In this document: in pieces, positions 11,708 through 23,612 of the stretch
Layout of the letters: every line of letters begins with the position of its first letter
How positions within the stretch are numbered: the first letter of the stretch is position 1
Made by a program: the position numbers and the translations under genes
Source: Pithys albifrons albifrons
Lineage: Eukaryota > Chordata > Aves > Passeriformes > Thamnophilidae
DNA length: 64,000 nt
Assembly: GCF_047495875.1 (NCBI RefSeq)
Contig: NC_092459.1
Span: 15,857,795-15,921,794, forward strand
Direction: 5' to 3'
Notes under the pieces: model-generated
What the model was told of the DNA's origin: nothing
Database searches by the model: none
Seen by the model: the letters and a program-made list of their open reading frames with translations, nothing else

Positions 11708-13343
11708 GGCTCAGTAATTCAGCACATTACACAACAACCGGTGAAAAATGTATTGGATATAGGCCCTACTATGGGAGAGCAAATTAAGGCCATACAGCAG
11801 CTGAAACTTGGCAAAGCAGCTGAGGTCGATGGAATTCCACCTGAAGCCTGGAAGCATTGAGGTCAAGCACTCCATGCTAAATGTCATGAGTTTGTTGTAT
11901 GTTGCTGGGAACAAGACAAGCAACTACCAGAGCTCCATGATACAGTCATCATCACCCTGTACAAGAAGAAAGGAGAAAAATCAGACTGCTCAAATTACCG
12001 AGATATTACTTTGCTCTCCATTGCTGGTAAAATCCTTGCAAAAATACTTCTGAACAGATTAGTATCCGCTATCACAGAAGAAATTCTACCTGAAAGCCAA
12101 AGTGGTTTCAGAGCCAATAGGAGCACCACAGACATGGTGTTTGTTCTCAGACAACTGCAAGAGAAGTGTAGGGAACAGCACAAAGGACTTTCATTGACCT
12201 CACCAAAGCTTCTGACACTGTGAGCAGAAAAGACCTGTGGCAGATCTTGGAACATTTAGGATGTCCCCCCAAGTTCCTCAAAATGATCATCCTGCTACAT
12301 GAGGATCAGTGTAGACAAGTCAGATATGGCAATGCACTCTCTGAGCCCTTTCCAATAACCAATGGTGTGAAACAAGGTTGTGTTCTTGCACGAAATCTAT
12401 TCACGATCTTCTTCAGCATGAGGTTCCAAAGAGCCACAGCAGACCTCGATGAAGAAAACAGCATCTACATCCGATATCGTACCGATGGAAGCCTGTTCAA
12501 CCTAAGGCGACTGAAGGCCCACACCAAGACCCTGAATCACCTTGTCCGTGAGCTGCTTTTTGCTGACAATGCCGCCCTCTTTGCTCACACAGAAGCAGCT
12601 CTGCAGTGCTTAACATCCTGCTTTGCAGAGGCTGCTGAGCTTTTGGGGCTGGAAGCCAGCTTGAAGAAGACAGAAGTTTTCTACCAACCTGCATCTCAGG
12701 AAGTCTTCCATCATCCCCACATCACCATAGGCAAATCAGAGCTTAAGTGAGTTCAGCAGTTCACTTATCTGGGAAGCATACTTTCTTCAGATGGTAAAAC
12801 TGACAAAGAGATAGACAACAGGTTAGCAAAGGCCTTCAGAAAACTCCATAAAAGGGTCTGGTCTGTGCAATCCTAAACATCCACTCGACTGATTATGTGA
12901 CTAATGTGTTTGTTCTTGAATAGGCAGGGGTCAGCAGTATCGAGGCCATGCTGATGAGAACGCAGCTGTGCTGGGCAGGGCATGTCTCCAGGATGGAGGA
13001 TCAGCCTCGTGAAGATTGTGCTCTGTGGTGAACTTGCCACCGGCTGCCACAAGAGAGGAGCCACGAAGAGGAGATACAAGGACTCCCTGAAACAACATCT
13101 CAGCCTTGGCCATATTGACTGAACCAATGGTCCATTCTGGCTTCCAATCAGGATTCATGGAGACACATCATTCACCACGCTGCTGCTTCCTTTGAGAATG
13201 CATGCAGAGTCAGTCTCAAGGAGAAAAAACAACATAGAAAGAACCATTTCTTGCCAATATCGTCAAAGGAGACTTTCTGCTACGCCTTTTGTGACCAGAC
13301 TTGCCTATTCTGCATCATCCTTTTTAGCCACCAACGTGCTTGA
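11708..13343 (+). pseudogene. RTE copy 1: decayed reverse transcriptase
   Basis: Spread over several frames. IKAIQQLKLGKAAEVDG with a stop soon after (near 11858) is the RT entry. CSNYRDITLLS and SGFRANRSTTDM are early RT motifs. FIDLTKASDTVSRKDLW (from about 12190) keeps the motif A Asp. GVKQGCVLARNLF follows. The catalytic FADD is changed to FADN (12559-12570), so the second Asp of the active site is lost. A stop follows KSELK near 12750, about 140 bp are missing near 12862 relative to copy 2, and TAG stands at 12921-12923 in the C-terminal domain. A zinc-finger-like end (FCYAFCDQTC...) is degraded and stops at 13341-13343. Confidence 0.85.
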
Positions 13344-13372
13344 GGCAAGTGTGGGTAGTGCCCTTCCCAAAT

Positions 13373-13386
13373 CTTCGTTTGCGAAG
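13373..13386 (+). other. 3'-terminal stem-loop of RTE copy 1
   Basis: CTTCG, loop TTTG, CGAAG: a perfect 5-bp stem just upstream of the GATGATGAT tail. The same position in copy 2 and in the SINE at 33886-34192 can also pair. It is a candidate recognition structure for the RTE reverse transcriptase, which is an inference from position and from being shared with the SINE. Confidence 0.55.
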
Positions 13387-13414
13387 CCTAGCCATGATGA
13401 TGATATTGTTAAGT

Positions 13415-14487
13415 GCAATATCCTTTTAAGATTTCTAGGCCAAGAATACTGACATACATTTATGTAGAGATAAGGCCTTTAAGGAGAGATAATATATTTT
13501 ATTACACAAACCTATGAACCTATTAAAAAACAACCATATACAAACATGGACAGGCTTTTGTTAACACTAGACTGTCAGCAAGACTTCTGTGTTCCAAAAG
13601 ATAGTTTTCTCCAGTAAAATTAATTAGTATAGTAGAAAATGTTAATCCCTAATAAACCAATTTTTTATACTCTTAAACATAAATTACTATTATTGTATAT
13701 TAGGTATTTCTCTCTTGAAAGAAAAGAATTTCATTTGTGGAAATCATTGAACTTGAAAGAGAGTCACATTCAGCAAATCTAACAGTTATGAAACATAAAA
13801 CACTGAGTATTTTGTTAACATAATTGTGTGACGAGGTTATTGCTACTGCAAGAAAGGAAGGAATTTGACATTGCCTGACTCCCTGGACAAGAAAGACAGT
13901 TGTCCTTGTCATCAGAGTCCTAGGGGTAGCAAAATGGTTGAGATTTTACTCCCTACTTTACCTTTGACATAGCCTAGGAAGTTCAGTGAGATTATGTTGC
14001 TGCAAACAGCAAAAAGATTACGTAGCTGCAGTGAGTGTTAAGGATGGAAAATGCTGCACTGAACCAAGGCAGAAGTATTACTCTCCTTTTTCCTTACTTG
14101 CAACTGCAGGGACAGCAAACCCTGTATAAGTGGTGCTTCCTCTGGTTTTCCTCCTAGATTTGTCCTTTTCTCTTTCTATGACAGCTAAGTTCTGGCCTAC
14201 CCCTTAGCCTTGAAGTGAAAAAATGAACATTTGCCTACATTTTTCTTTACCAAATTTAGGCAGGTCACACTGTGAGGATAAGTGAAACGTGTTGTGCATC
14301 TGCCTCTGCCTGTCAGGTCGATACTTAGTCTCTCCCCCTTATCAAAGTCTATCTCATAGATTCCTAAAAACCTGTGCTCTTAACACCCAAGTTTTATGCC
14401 TATGGTGTAGCTGTGAGTAATCAGGCAAAATTTTCAAATAAAAGATAACCTGAAAATTTGGGCTGCACTCATTCAAGACTGGGTATA
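13415..14487. other. Unique DNA, nothing recognised
   Basis: AT-rich flank of RTE copy 1. I see no gene, RNA or repeat family here. Confidence 0.5.
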
Positions 14488-14637
14488 TATTCACCATCCC
14501 TAGAGATTTTTAAACGCAGATTGGATGTCGCACTGAGTGCCATGATCTAGTAAATGGACTGGAGTTGGACCAAGGGTTGGACTCGATGATCTTGGAGGTC
14601 TTTTCCAACCCAATCGATTCTATGATTCTATGATTCC
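14488..14637 (+). mobile_element. CR1 3'-end fragment
   Basis: About 150 bp of the 3' end of a CR1 LINE in plus orientation: the last ORF2 codons (the stretch before GATTGGATGTC), then TTGGACTCGATGATCTTGG, GGTCTTTTCCAACC and the 8-bp terminal repeats CTATGATTCTATGATTC. Severely 5'-truncated, as is usual for CR1 in birds. Confidence 0.9.
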
Positions 14638-14962
14638 AACAGCAAGCCAAAGCTAGATCTGATCCAGTGACAGAACCCAGAAGCCATCCACACTGAAAGC
14701 CACATCCCTCACCGTTTTGTTCCACAGGCTCTCTTCACTACAGAAACACCTAGACCAGCATGTCTGCTCAGACTGGGAACAGAAATGTCCATGTGAAGAA
14801 CTGTTGTTGGGAAGTCACAGAGAAGTTACCACAAGGCCATGCAAATATGCCACAGACATTTTTTTTTAAACACACTGCAAGAAGGCTGGGAACAACCCTC
14901 TACATTCAGGCTGTTTCTATACGAGACAGAAACAGGACATTGTCAGAGTCATCCATGTTACA
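14638..14962. other. Spacer between two opposed CR1 fragments
   Basis: About 325 bp in which I recognise nothing. The open frames crossing it on both strands come from or run into the flanking CR1s. Confidence 0.5.
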
Positions 14963-15870
14963 AAATCACAGAATATCCTGAGTTGGAAGGGACACACAAA
15001 GATCACCATGTTGAACCCTCAGCTCTGCACAGGACTATCCCAAAGACACCAAACATGTGTCCAAAGGTATCATTCGAATGTTTTTTTAAATTCTATCAGA
15101 CTTGGTGCTGTGATAACTTACTTGGGGAGCCTGTTCCAGTGCACAATCACCCACTGGGTGAAGAACCTTTTTCTAATATCCAACCTAAACCTCCCCTGAC
15201 ACAGCTTCAGGCCATTCCTCAGGTCCTGTCCCTGTTCACCACAGAGAGGAGAACAGTGCCTGCCCCTCCTCTTCCCCTCAGGAGGAAGTTGTAGACTGCA
15301 ATGAGGTCTATCCTCAGTCTCCTCCAGGCTGAACAGACTGAGACCTCAGACGCTCCTCATATGGCTTCCACTCAAGGCCCTTCATCATCTTTATCGCTCT
15401 CCTTTGAATATTCTCTAATGGCTTAATATCCTATATTGCAGTGCCCAAAACTGCACACAATATTCAAGGTGAGACCACCCCAGTACAGAGCAGAACAGGA
15501 CAATTCCCTCCCTCGATTGGCTAGAGATGCTTTGCCTGACGCCCCCCAGGACACAGTTGGCCCTCCTGGCTGCCAGGGCACTGCTGACTCATACTGAACT
15601 TGCCATCAACCAGGACCTCCAGGTTCTTTTCCATTGCATTGGTTTCCAGCATCTCATTCCTCAAGTCTGTATGTACATCCAGGGTTGCCCCACCCCAGGT
15701 TTTTTAGGACTTTTCTGACCCGGGTTATACCAGCTGTGTGATGCTTCCAGTTAATTTCTGAACAGTTGAAGTCCCCCCTAAGGAAATGGGAAGTTGACTT
15801 GGAAATATTGTTTAATGTTACCACACTGCCTGACACAGTCTTCATCCTTTATTCCTGAAAAGGGTCTGGG
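14963..15870 (-). mobile_element. CR1 fragment with internal endonuclease-to-RT deletion
   Basis: A CR1 in minus orientation: its 3' end is at the left (AATCACAGAATATCCTGAGTT), followed rightward by the ORF2 C-terminal coding region (about 15080-15700). On the minus strand the peptide SKSTSHFLRGDFNCSEINW (about 15750-15810) is the GDFN motif region of a CR1 APE endonuclease. It passes through HHTAGITRVRKVL straight into LGWGNPGCTYRL, which belongs to the RT C-terminal region. Over 1 kb of ORF2 is thus missing inside the copy. The right boundary is approximate. Many stops; non-functional. Confidence 0.85.
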
Positions 15871-18800
15871 AAGACAGCACAATACAGCAACTGTTTCCAG
15901 CAATCAACATGAATAAGATCTCCATGTAGGGTTTTTTGAACAAAAAGAATTTAGTTCTATGGGTGTGAGCCACATTTTGACACCAGCCCTAAGGATCAGA
16001 TAGTGCACTCTGATTCATTTAATTCATGAAAGTGGTTGGTTGTACCTCAAGTTTCCCTAGTATATGTGTAAATCACACAAAAAAAAGTTGTTTATGGCTT
16101 TAGAGCAATCAGGAGCCCATTTAATGCAAAAGTAAGTGGTCCTTGATACCTAACTGTAGAACTGCAGCTGTAACACAGGCACCCACAAAATTCTGCTTTG
16201 TAACCTCCACCATTCATATTTCTGGATAACTGAGCAAATTCTACGTAGTTCTTCCTATCAACTCAGTTTTTCTTTCTTATTCTATTCTAAAATCAGATGA
16301 AGATATTGAACTGAAAATTCAAACAGATTTACCTGTTAGGATGAATCAACAATGCTGACGAAATACTTCTTTTAGACTATTGTCTCCCTTAATTTATAGT
16401 ATAATTAAGGGAATATGTGTATTCTCAGATGGAGAATTTCAAAGTTGACTGTGTATTTATAAATGAAATTTCTACAGAAATAAAAGGAAGTGTCTCAATT
16501 TTGTGCTGACCCTCAGTGGGCAAGAATTAGGTTTCTTTCAGGTAGTCACATCTCTAGCATTTTAATAATACTTGCAAAATCCCTAGGGAGCAAATCCCAA
16601 ACAGCAGCTTCCTGTGTTGAATGGATAAATACTATCTGTATTGACTTGGGAGGACAAAACTACATGTCCCTTAGAACAATTGTTAGCTGCTATACTGTTC
16701 TAAGGTTCACCTGTCGAAATTAACTGGGATTTTTGGCACTTAAATATCTTCTTTAAAATCTAAGGAACTCATATGATTGGCTGGCTTGAATTCCTATACA
16801 AACAGGCCTATGAGCAATTCCTGGAAATCTCTGCACTAAATCTGTAATTTCTGTTTAAATTATGCTGCATCTTCAACAGATACATTCAGTCATGATGACT
16901 TTTTAAAGTTACAAATTCATCTCATCTCTCTGGAAACTCTTCCAGTTGATAATTATATTTTTGCACAAAAGTTTCCCTTGCTTTAAATGTGAGTTGGCTG
17001 TGGCCATGTTTCCTCTACAGGATCTTACATTATCTTTTAATTTCATTTTGCCAAATAAGATGTCTATGGTCTTAAGACAGGAGTGTTCATTTATTAGAGC
17101 CTGAATTGTTCTTTTGGCTTTTTTAGGATTCATATCCATTTTATCAACATTATGTTACGTAAATCAGGGATATCCTTTCTTAAATCCTACCTGACATCCC
17201 CCGCTGTCTCCCCAAAAAATTCCCAAGAACTCTGATAACAAGAGAGTCTTTTAGACTGCATCACATAGCTCATACTTGGACATTCAGTACCATTGCATAC
17301 TAAAGTACTTTTCATCCCCTGGCCAAATCTAAGTCAAATTTAGCTTTGTGGGAAACATTTAATCAATTACTTGTTACTAAAAATAGAGATACTTATCTGA
17401 TTTTTTCATTCAAACTGTGAAATTTGCCTGTCATTACTATTTATCACTAGCTAGAGAATTTTTCGTCACCAAAAAAAAGAAAAACCAACAATTTTTTTTC
17501 TCCCAGATCCTTCATATTGTTAAGAACTAAATACCCACTTAAGCCATGTTTCATTTCAAGCAATTTACTCTCAGGGATATTTTAGTTTAGCTCAGTTTTG
17601 CTTTACAGGATTTCAACAATATTATCCCCAGTATGCTGAAAGACACCCGTTTTGTATTACAATTAGGCAATGATCACATTACATGAGAGATTATCCTTCC
17701 CTATTTACAGTAAATAGCTACAAGTTACAAGAAAATAGAAGTTCTATTCATTAATGATTTACATGCTGCTGCTCCTCAAGGTTTTCTTTTATTCATGTCA
17801 AAATTTGTGCCCAGAATATTAAAGACATGTTCTAATTTGGTGTACACAAACAAAGCTGACTGCACACAGTAGTTTCGTTTGAATAAGTTTTACCAAGGCC
17901 ATAAAGTTCCCTGCCTCTCTTTGGTGATCAGATAGAGGAACTCAATAGCATTCCAAGATGCATGGTATGTCAGGTACAATAAGATTGACATCATTTTTGG
18001 TATATGTGAGTATGCATAGATGTGTATGCTCCAGTGGAACACTTCCTTTGGTATCTAGAAATGACTGAATTTTCCTATAGTTAAGTGAGAAAGTAACTGT
18101 GATGGTTGTCCTGCTATTACTTCCTACTTGAGGGCAAATTAACTTTTTGAATGTGCTTAATAAAAATTTAAAAATGTAGTTTTCTACATTTAAAACAGTC
18201 TGCTTTATTGAGAAGTTTACTCAAGGAATTAATTGAAACTACATTTCAGGAAAAAATAAAAGATTTTGAAAGACAAATAGGAAACTGTTCAACTATAATA
18301 ACAATAGATAGTAGTTGTAGTTTTTTTTCAAGGACTAGGAGACAGAGTCAGAGTACTCCTGTTTGATACCCTGTCTGTCCCACTAAAACTCTAATCCATT
18401 AGTCTATTCATAAATTATGTAAATGCTCATCAAATTATCAAATATTATGTCATTTGGGGGGTTGCTTCATTTTCCAACCCCTCTTCTGTTTGCAAAGAAA
18501 TGAATTACCATTGCAGAAGAGAGAGAACTGTGTGATAGGGGCTCACCAGTGACAGCCACACTGTATTTGTTATCTCAGGAACTGTTAGTTCTCATTCATA
18601 TTTTGAGAGGAAAGCTTGCAGAGGGACTTGAAAACAAAAAAGAGAACGAAATGTGATTTTTTTTATTCTCATTTACTACACTAACCAGTCCTTCACATTT
18701 TTTTCACAGTCTAACAACATGTAACAAGAACTCAAGGATCTTCCATGCATAATCTGTGTAACACTTTTCCACCGTGGTAAAGATATGAAAAGTAAAGGTG

Positions 18801-19642
18801 AAAAAGGATAACTAACTCATTTCTGAAACAAGCTCAGTAAAGTATTTGGGTTGCATTGATCTGATAGGAGGGAGCTATGTCTAAAGTCATGGGAATTTTC
18901 CTTTCCCATGGAAATGTTTGAAATTTTAAATTTTTTTGTACAAAATATAACAGCAGGGTCACACTAGATTAACCCATCAACACTAATTCTGAAGGAGCTA
19001 TTACACATTTCCCTTTGCCTAATTCCTATCTTCACTTACATATGTTTTCTAAGTCTCTAATATTTAACTTGAAGTAAGCAGGGAAAGTGAATAGAGAGTT
19101 GGAATTCAGGTATGTTTTACTGTACAGTCAGAGATTTACTAAAACCTTGAGCTCTCTAATCAGCAATGTGAAATGTAAATATACTTGGTTTTGAATGGCT
19201 TACTGATGTATGAAGCAATAATGTAGCAAACCAGCACAGAATGACCTTTAAGGTGGGTTTTTTGTATTTTTTTTTGCTTCTTAGCATTAGAGAAAATGTC
19301 AAAAAAAAACCCAAAACTGTGTAAACAACTGGAACATATGTAACATAAGAAAATTAAGTTTTCTCCTTGCAACATATGTCAACTTGTCTTTTTTAATATC
19401 CCAAAGCAGAAAAGTAGTTAAATAAATACATAAACAAGTAGAAGGCTGTCTTGTAAGTATTCAGTCTAAAAAAAAAATTAAAATATTGATGGAATTATTT
19501 ATGGCCTCCTTAAAACTCCTTACAAGACTCTTATCAAATTCAATAGTTCGGAATTAGTCTCTTGAGTTTTGACTGTACTTTTATTCTAGCATCAGATTAA
19601 GAGAATCTAGTTAACATCATTTTCCACTAAAGGCAGGGTGAG

Positions 19643-19700
19643 GTGGTAGAGAGGAGGAGAGAGAGGGAGAGAGAGAAAGGAAGGAAGCAACCAAGAAAGC
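19643..19700. repeat. GA-rich low-complexity tract
   Basis: Purine-rich run of GAGAGA and GGAAGGAAG units ending in AAGCAAGC units. It produces a long plus-strand frame rich in Arg and Glu (from 19643) that is not a gene. Confidence 0.8.
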
Positions 19701-22285
19701 AAGCAAGCTGCATTATATGGGTACAAAAGTCATACAGAGGCATTGCAAATATATTTTATTTTCCCATATATCTCATATTTAGCTGTCTAAACATATCTGC
19801 TAAAATAATCAAGGGTATTTTCAGTAATACTGGAAAAAAATAAATTCATCTGGTTTTTCACTAAATCCTGACAAATAGAAGAGAATGCATGTTTCTTTTC
19901 TGTTAAGTCTCCATGCCGTATTTTTGGCACTTGGAAGTTGCTTTGCTCCATACTGCTAAAATATTCTGGGAACTGATTTGTATAACTGACCTTAGAAAGA
20001 TGTTGTCAGGTTAGGAAAGTTTATAGTCTCAGAGCTGGCACAAGAGCTCTTTTGGATCCTTCACTAATCAACCTAATTTGGAGTACCCTTTGTAATGCTC
20101 CAGTTCAATCGGATGACTTGTTTGTTTCTACATATTTCCATGTATTATGTTTAAATATATTTCTCATCTCCTCACTCAGATGTACTTCAGCAAAGCAATA
20201 GATATGGCCCCTTTTGAACCCATTGCCTAAAATCCAAATAGTAGTATTTTATAGTTGCATAAAAATAATAAAAGCTTCCACAAAAAAAGAAAGGAGAATA
20301 AAATGTTCTATTTAGCTGTCATTCATGAGAGCTTTTGAAATTATCTTACTAAAACATTCCTATTTTTTCAAGTATGTTGTTCCTATCTCTTCTGAAAATA
20401 TCTGACACCCTCTCCCATAAAGTACTACCCATTGATGTACTGGTTCAAGAATAGAGAGTATTTTCATTATAACTGTTTTGTCTAAAGTTGAAAAATTCAT
20501 TATAGTTTCATCATAATGAGCAGCTTAGCCAAAAGGAAGATTATAAAGATAACAAACATCACTCTTTGCCTAGGAATTCTATACAGAATCTCTTGTTTGG
20601 GTTACTGAAATATTGAGAGATTTTTTGACATTCACTAAGTGTCAAGAGTTTGCTCTTGGAAAGAACCTTGTTTAGTTTATTTTTTCCTGCTCCAAAATTT
20701 TGCTAATAAAAATGCATCATATTTAACTAATTGTATTGAATTGGGTAACTGCATGTAATATGGATGCAAGGCAAAAACTGTATGTAATGTGGAAAATCTC
20801 CAATGAGGAGGAAGTTGGTCATAAAGAAAATGTCACAATCTTCCTCCCAGAACTGTATTTGAAATATCCTGCTAAATGAACTAAAAAAGAGGAAAGGATG
20901 GAATAACCATAAATGCACATTTCAGCTTTTCTACTCTGCATGTTCTCAAAAGCTTCATAACAACAGTTAGTGCTAAAACAATTGCATGTCTGGCTGTCAA
21001 GAGTGAGTAGAAGAATGAACATTTTTTCTGCTCGAAGAATTTTCCCTCTGTATGCCACATGTGCAAGAATATGTCCAACATAACTACTTTGAATAGAAAT
21101 AGCTTTCTTAGTGGTACTTCATGTGATCAGAAATGCTGACTTGCAGAACATCTCTCAAACTGCAGTAACTGAAATTTATAGTCCTGCTTTCTTCTGAAGC
21201 AGTTATGAAGATTAAAGTGGGGAAAAGCTGAGGAGGAAATATGTAACAGGCAGTCCAGTATGGCTGCCTTCCTTAACAAAAAACAAAACAGAACAAAAAA
21301 AACATAAAATAAAACAAACAATCAAAAATCAATAATGTCCATAGGCATCTAAATTTATCTACAACAAACTTCTAATTTTACTTCTACTGCTTTGTTTGCT
21401 AATATCTCATTTATATGTACATCTATTGTGTGTCTCAACAACTCCCTATAAAACTTTCCTAGAAGTTATTCAGAAGTGAATATGTCAACAAATGCTTATG
21501 TAAATTTTTTGTTGAACAATAGAAACACAAATTCAGTGGAAAGTTGTATTTACTCATATTTACTCATATTTTATCTAACAGTTTTCAAAATACTTTGCAT
21601 TACCAAGCACTCTCTCTACAGGTCTCTATAACAAAGGAGAGCAAATAAATCTGCAAGCACACATAGGGGTGACATCTTTGTTGCATTTTCATGCATGGCT
21701 TGGGGGGAGGTAGTTTGTACAGTCTTTAATTTAGGCTAAGCGATATTTTCTTCATTAATTATGTTTCTAAATGCTACTTGCAAAAATCATGTCTGCATAT
21801 TTCTCTCATGAAGAAAGTGTTATATTCAAAACAGACTATCCTAAACACTGTGCATCTTTTATTTTAAAGGTGAATTAGAGTTCAGTATAAATGAAAATTT
21901 TATTCTTATTCACTGGAGATTTTAAAAGTGGCTTTGCTAAAGCAATTGTGTCTTCCACATTGTGAAAATACAGAATTACAAATTAATTATGAAACTATAA
22001 AGAAATTGATTTTGTAAATCATGGATTATTTGAATCATTAATCAAATTCATGGTATTTTCCACTAACTTTACAGATTATAATGTCTCTGACAGAAACTCT
22101 AGATCTATCGTGCAATATTTTTTTTAAAGTAAAGCCTGTTGCAGCCAGTAAAAGCAAAGGTCTCTGATGCTGGAACTTAGTTATGGCTGTGTAATTTTGG
22201 CCTTCCACCAGGAATTTGTCCTTGATCATTATGTCAGTGTTGGACCTCAAATTTTCAGCTACTGACCATACAACTAGCCCTGTAC

Positions 22286-22305
22286 AAAAAAAAAAAAAAA
22301 AAAAA
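22286..22305 (+). repeat. A20 homopolymer
   Basis: Twenty consecutive A. The sequence upstream is not one I recognise as a processed transcript, and I see no clear target duplication. It could be a simple mononucleotide repeat or the tail of an old retrocopy. Confidence 0.85.
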
Positions 22306-23289
22306 GTCTTCTTTTTCTTGAAGAGTTTCGAGTTTAAATTCCAAATGTGAATAAAAGCAGACTGATGAGCATTTTTAAAACAAACTAGCAAAACTCAGGC
22401 AGTCTGACAATACAGTAGAAAGATATATATGCATTAAAAGCGCTGATTTCTTTGAGTAACCTGGACTTAAATACCAAGTAGATATACACATCTCATCAAC
22501 TCACCCTAAATTTTCCTTATAAATATAAATCAAAGAAATATGTACTTTTAAGGTGAAAGTATCTGATTTGGATTTGATGGGTTTTAGAAAAATTTTGAAT
22601 TTCAATACCCATTTCTTTATGCTTATTATAAGAAAACCTAAATAACAAATAGGCAGCAGTCTAATTTTTTTCTGTTATTACAATTTTTGTAGTCAGAATA
22701 GCAAAGGAGAATTATTAGGATGTCTTGAAGGGGATAATGCATTTCTTTTCTCTATACATGATCATGTGAAAAAACGAGTACCAAGAAGCAAAATTTCTTT
22801 GTAAATGAGAAAAGTATATAGGATAAATGGATCTTGATCAATTTGGAAAGAAAGTAAATTGCTAATGGGAATACCTGGAGTAATAAGTGGTAGAAGAAAA
22901 TAAGTAGACCAAGTACAGGAATCTAGAGTCCTCATTGCTTACATGTCAAAGGAGACTAGCATTTTACAGTTAAATGGATTTAAGTAGAATGATGTAGTGC
23001 AAACTGTACAGTACAAGTTTTCAGTTTTACTTAGTATTAAGTTTTTCGGTTGAATTTAGTCTATTTCCATCTCATTGTAAATTCTGACATCTGCAGGTTG
23101 GAAGCTTTTCCTGTACTATTTTATCTCATGACCTGTGAGGTCTCTAGTGTCACCACTGTTTGTATAACATACTTTGGACTGTGTTAATCTGTTTGTCTGA
23201 AAGAATTTCCCACAGTGAGATAGTGTTTGATTTATTCCCAATGTTTATACTACCAAGAAGTGACCTACACAGAACTGGAGGCTCATACT

Positions 23290-23556
23290 AGGCACAGTGG
23301 CATGAAGCTGTGTCAGGGGAAGTTTAGGTTGGATATTAGAAATTGATTCTTCACCCAGAGGGCCATTGGGCACTGGAATAGGTTCCACAGAGAGGTGGTC
23401 ACAGCACCAAGTCTGACAGAGTCAAGAAGCATTTGAACAATGCTGTCAGGCACGTGCCGTGATATTGGGGCTGTCCTGTGCAGGACCAGGAGCTGGACTT
23501 TGGTGATTCTTTTGAGTCCCCTCCAACTCAGGATACCCTGTGATTCTCTGGTTCTA
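23290..23556 (+). mobile_element. CR1 3'-end fragment
   Basis: Plus-oriented CR1: GGGGAAGTTTAGGTTGGATA, CACTGGAATAGGTTCC, then the untranslated end CCCTCCAACTCAGGATACCC and TGATTCTCTGGTTCT. It covers the last ORF2 codons and the 3' UTR; heavily 5'-truncated. Confidence 0.92.
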
Positions 23557-23576
23557 GGGATTTTATTTGCCCGTAA

Positions 23577-23612
23577 AATAAACAAACAAACAAGCAAGCA
23601 AACAAACAAACA
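23577..23612. repeat. (AAAC)n microsatellite with AAGC variants
   Basis: Tetranucleotide repeat of AAAC type with two AAGC units, beginning about 20 bp beyond the CR1 3' end. Confidence 0.9.

Larger units (their letters stand above)
10553..13407 (+). mobile_element. RTE-clade LINE (AviRTE-like), copy 1, 5'-complete but internally deleted
   Basis: A non-LTR retrotransposon of the RTE clade. In order: a 5' UTR (10553-11257), an APE-type endonuclease start (from about 11258), reverse transcriptase motifs (about 11780-12750), the RT C-terminal region (about 12750-13343), and a 3' end of a few dozen bases with a stem-loop and a short GATGATGAT tail. It is about 2.85 kb. Two internal deletions can be inferred: roughly 0.9 kb between the endonuclease and the RT (near 11707), judged from family architecture, and about 140 bp near 12862, seen by alignment with copy 2. 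Frameshifts and stops interrupt the frame, so it is dead. The match to AviRTE, which was proposed to have moved between birds and filarial nematodes, rests on recognition of the protein and the GAT-type tail and has not been checked by search. Confidence 0.88.
15871..23289. other. Unique AT-rich DNA, no gene recognised
   Basis: More than 7 kb without a recognisable gene, exon pair or repeat family. Noted inside: a short inverted repeat at about 18173-18192 (AAATGTAG, TTTT, CTACATTT), a GA-rich tract at 19643-19700 and an A20 run at 22286-22305. Open frames are short and compositionally biased. Confidence 0.55.

Noticed and set aside
22100..22305. Processed pseudogene ending in A20
   Set aside because: The upstream sequence is not recognisable as a transcript and no target duplication is visible; a simple A-run is the safer call.
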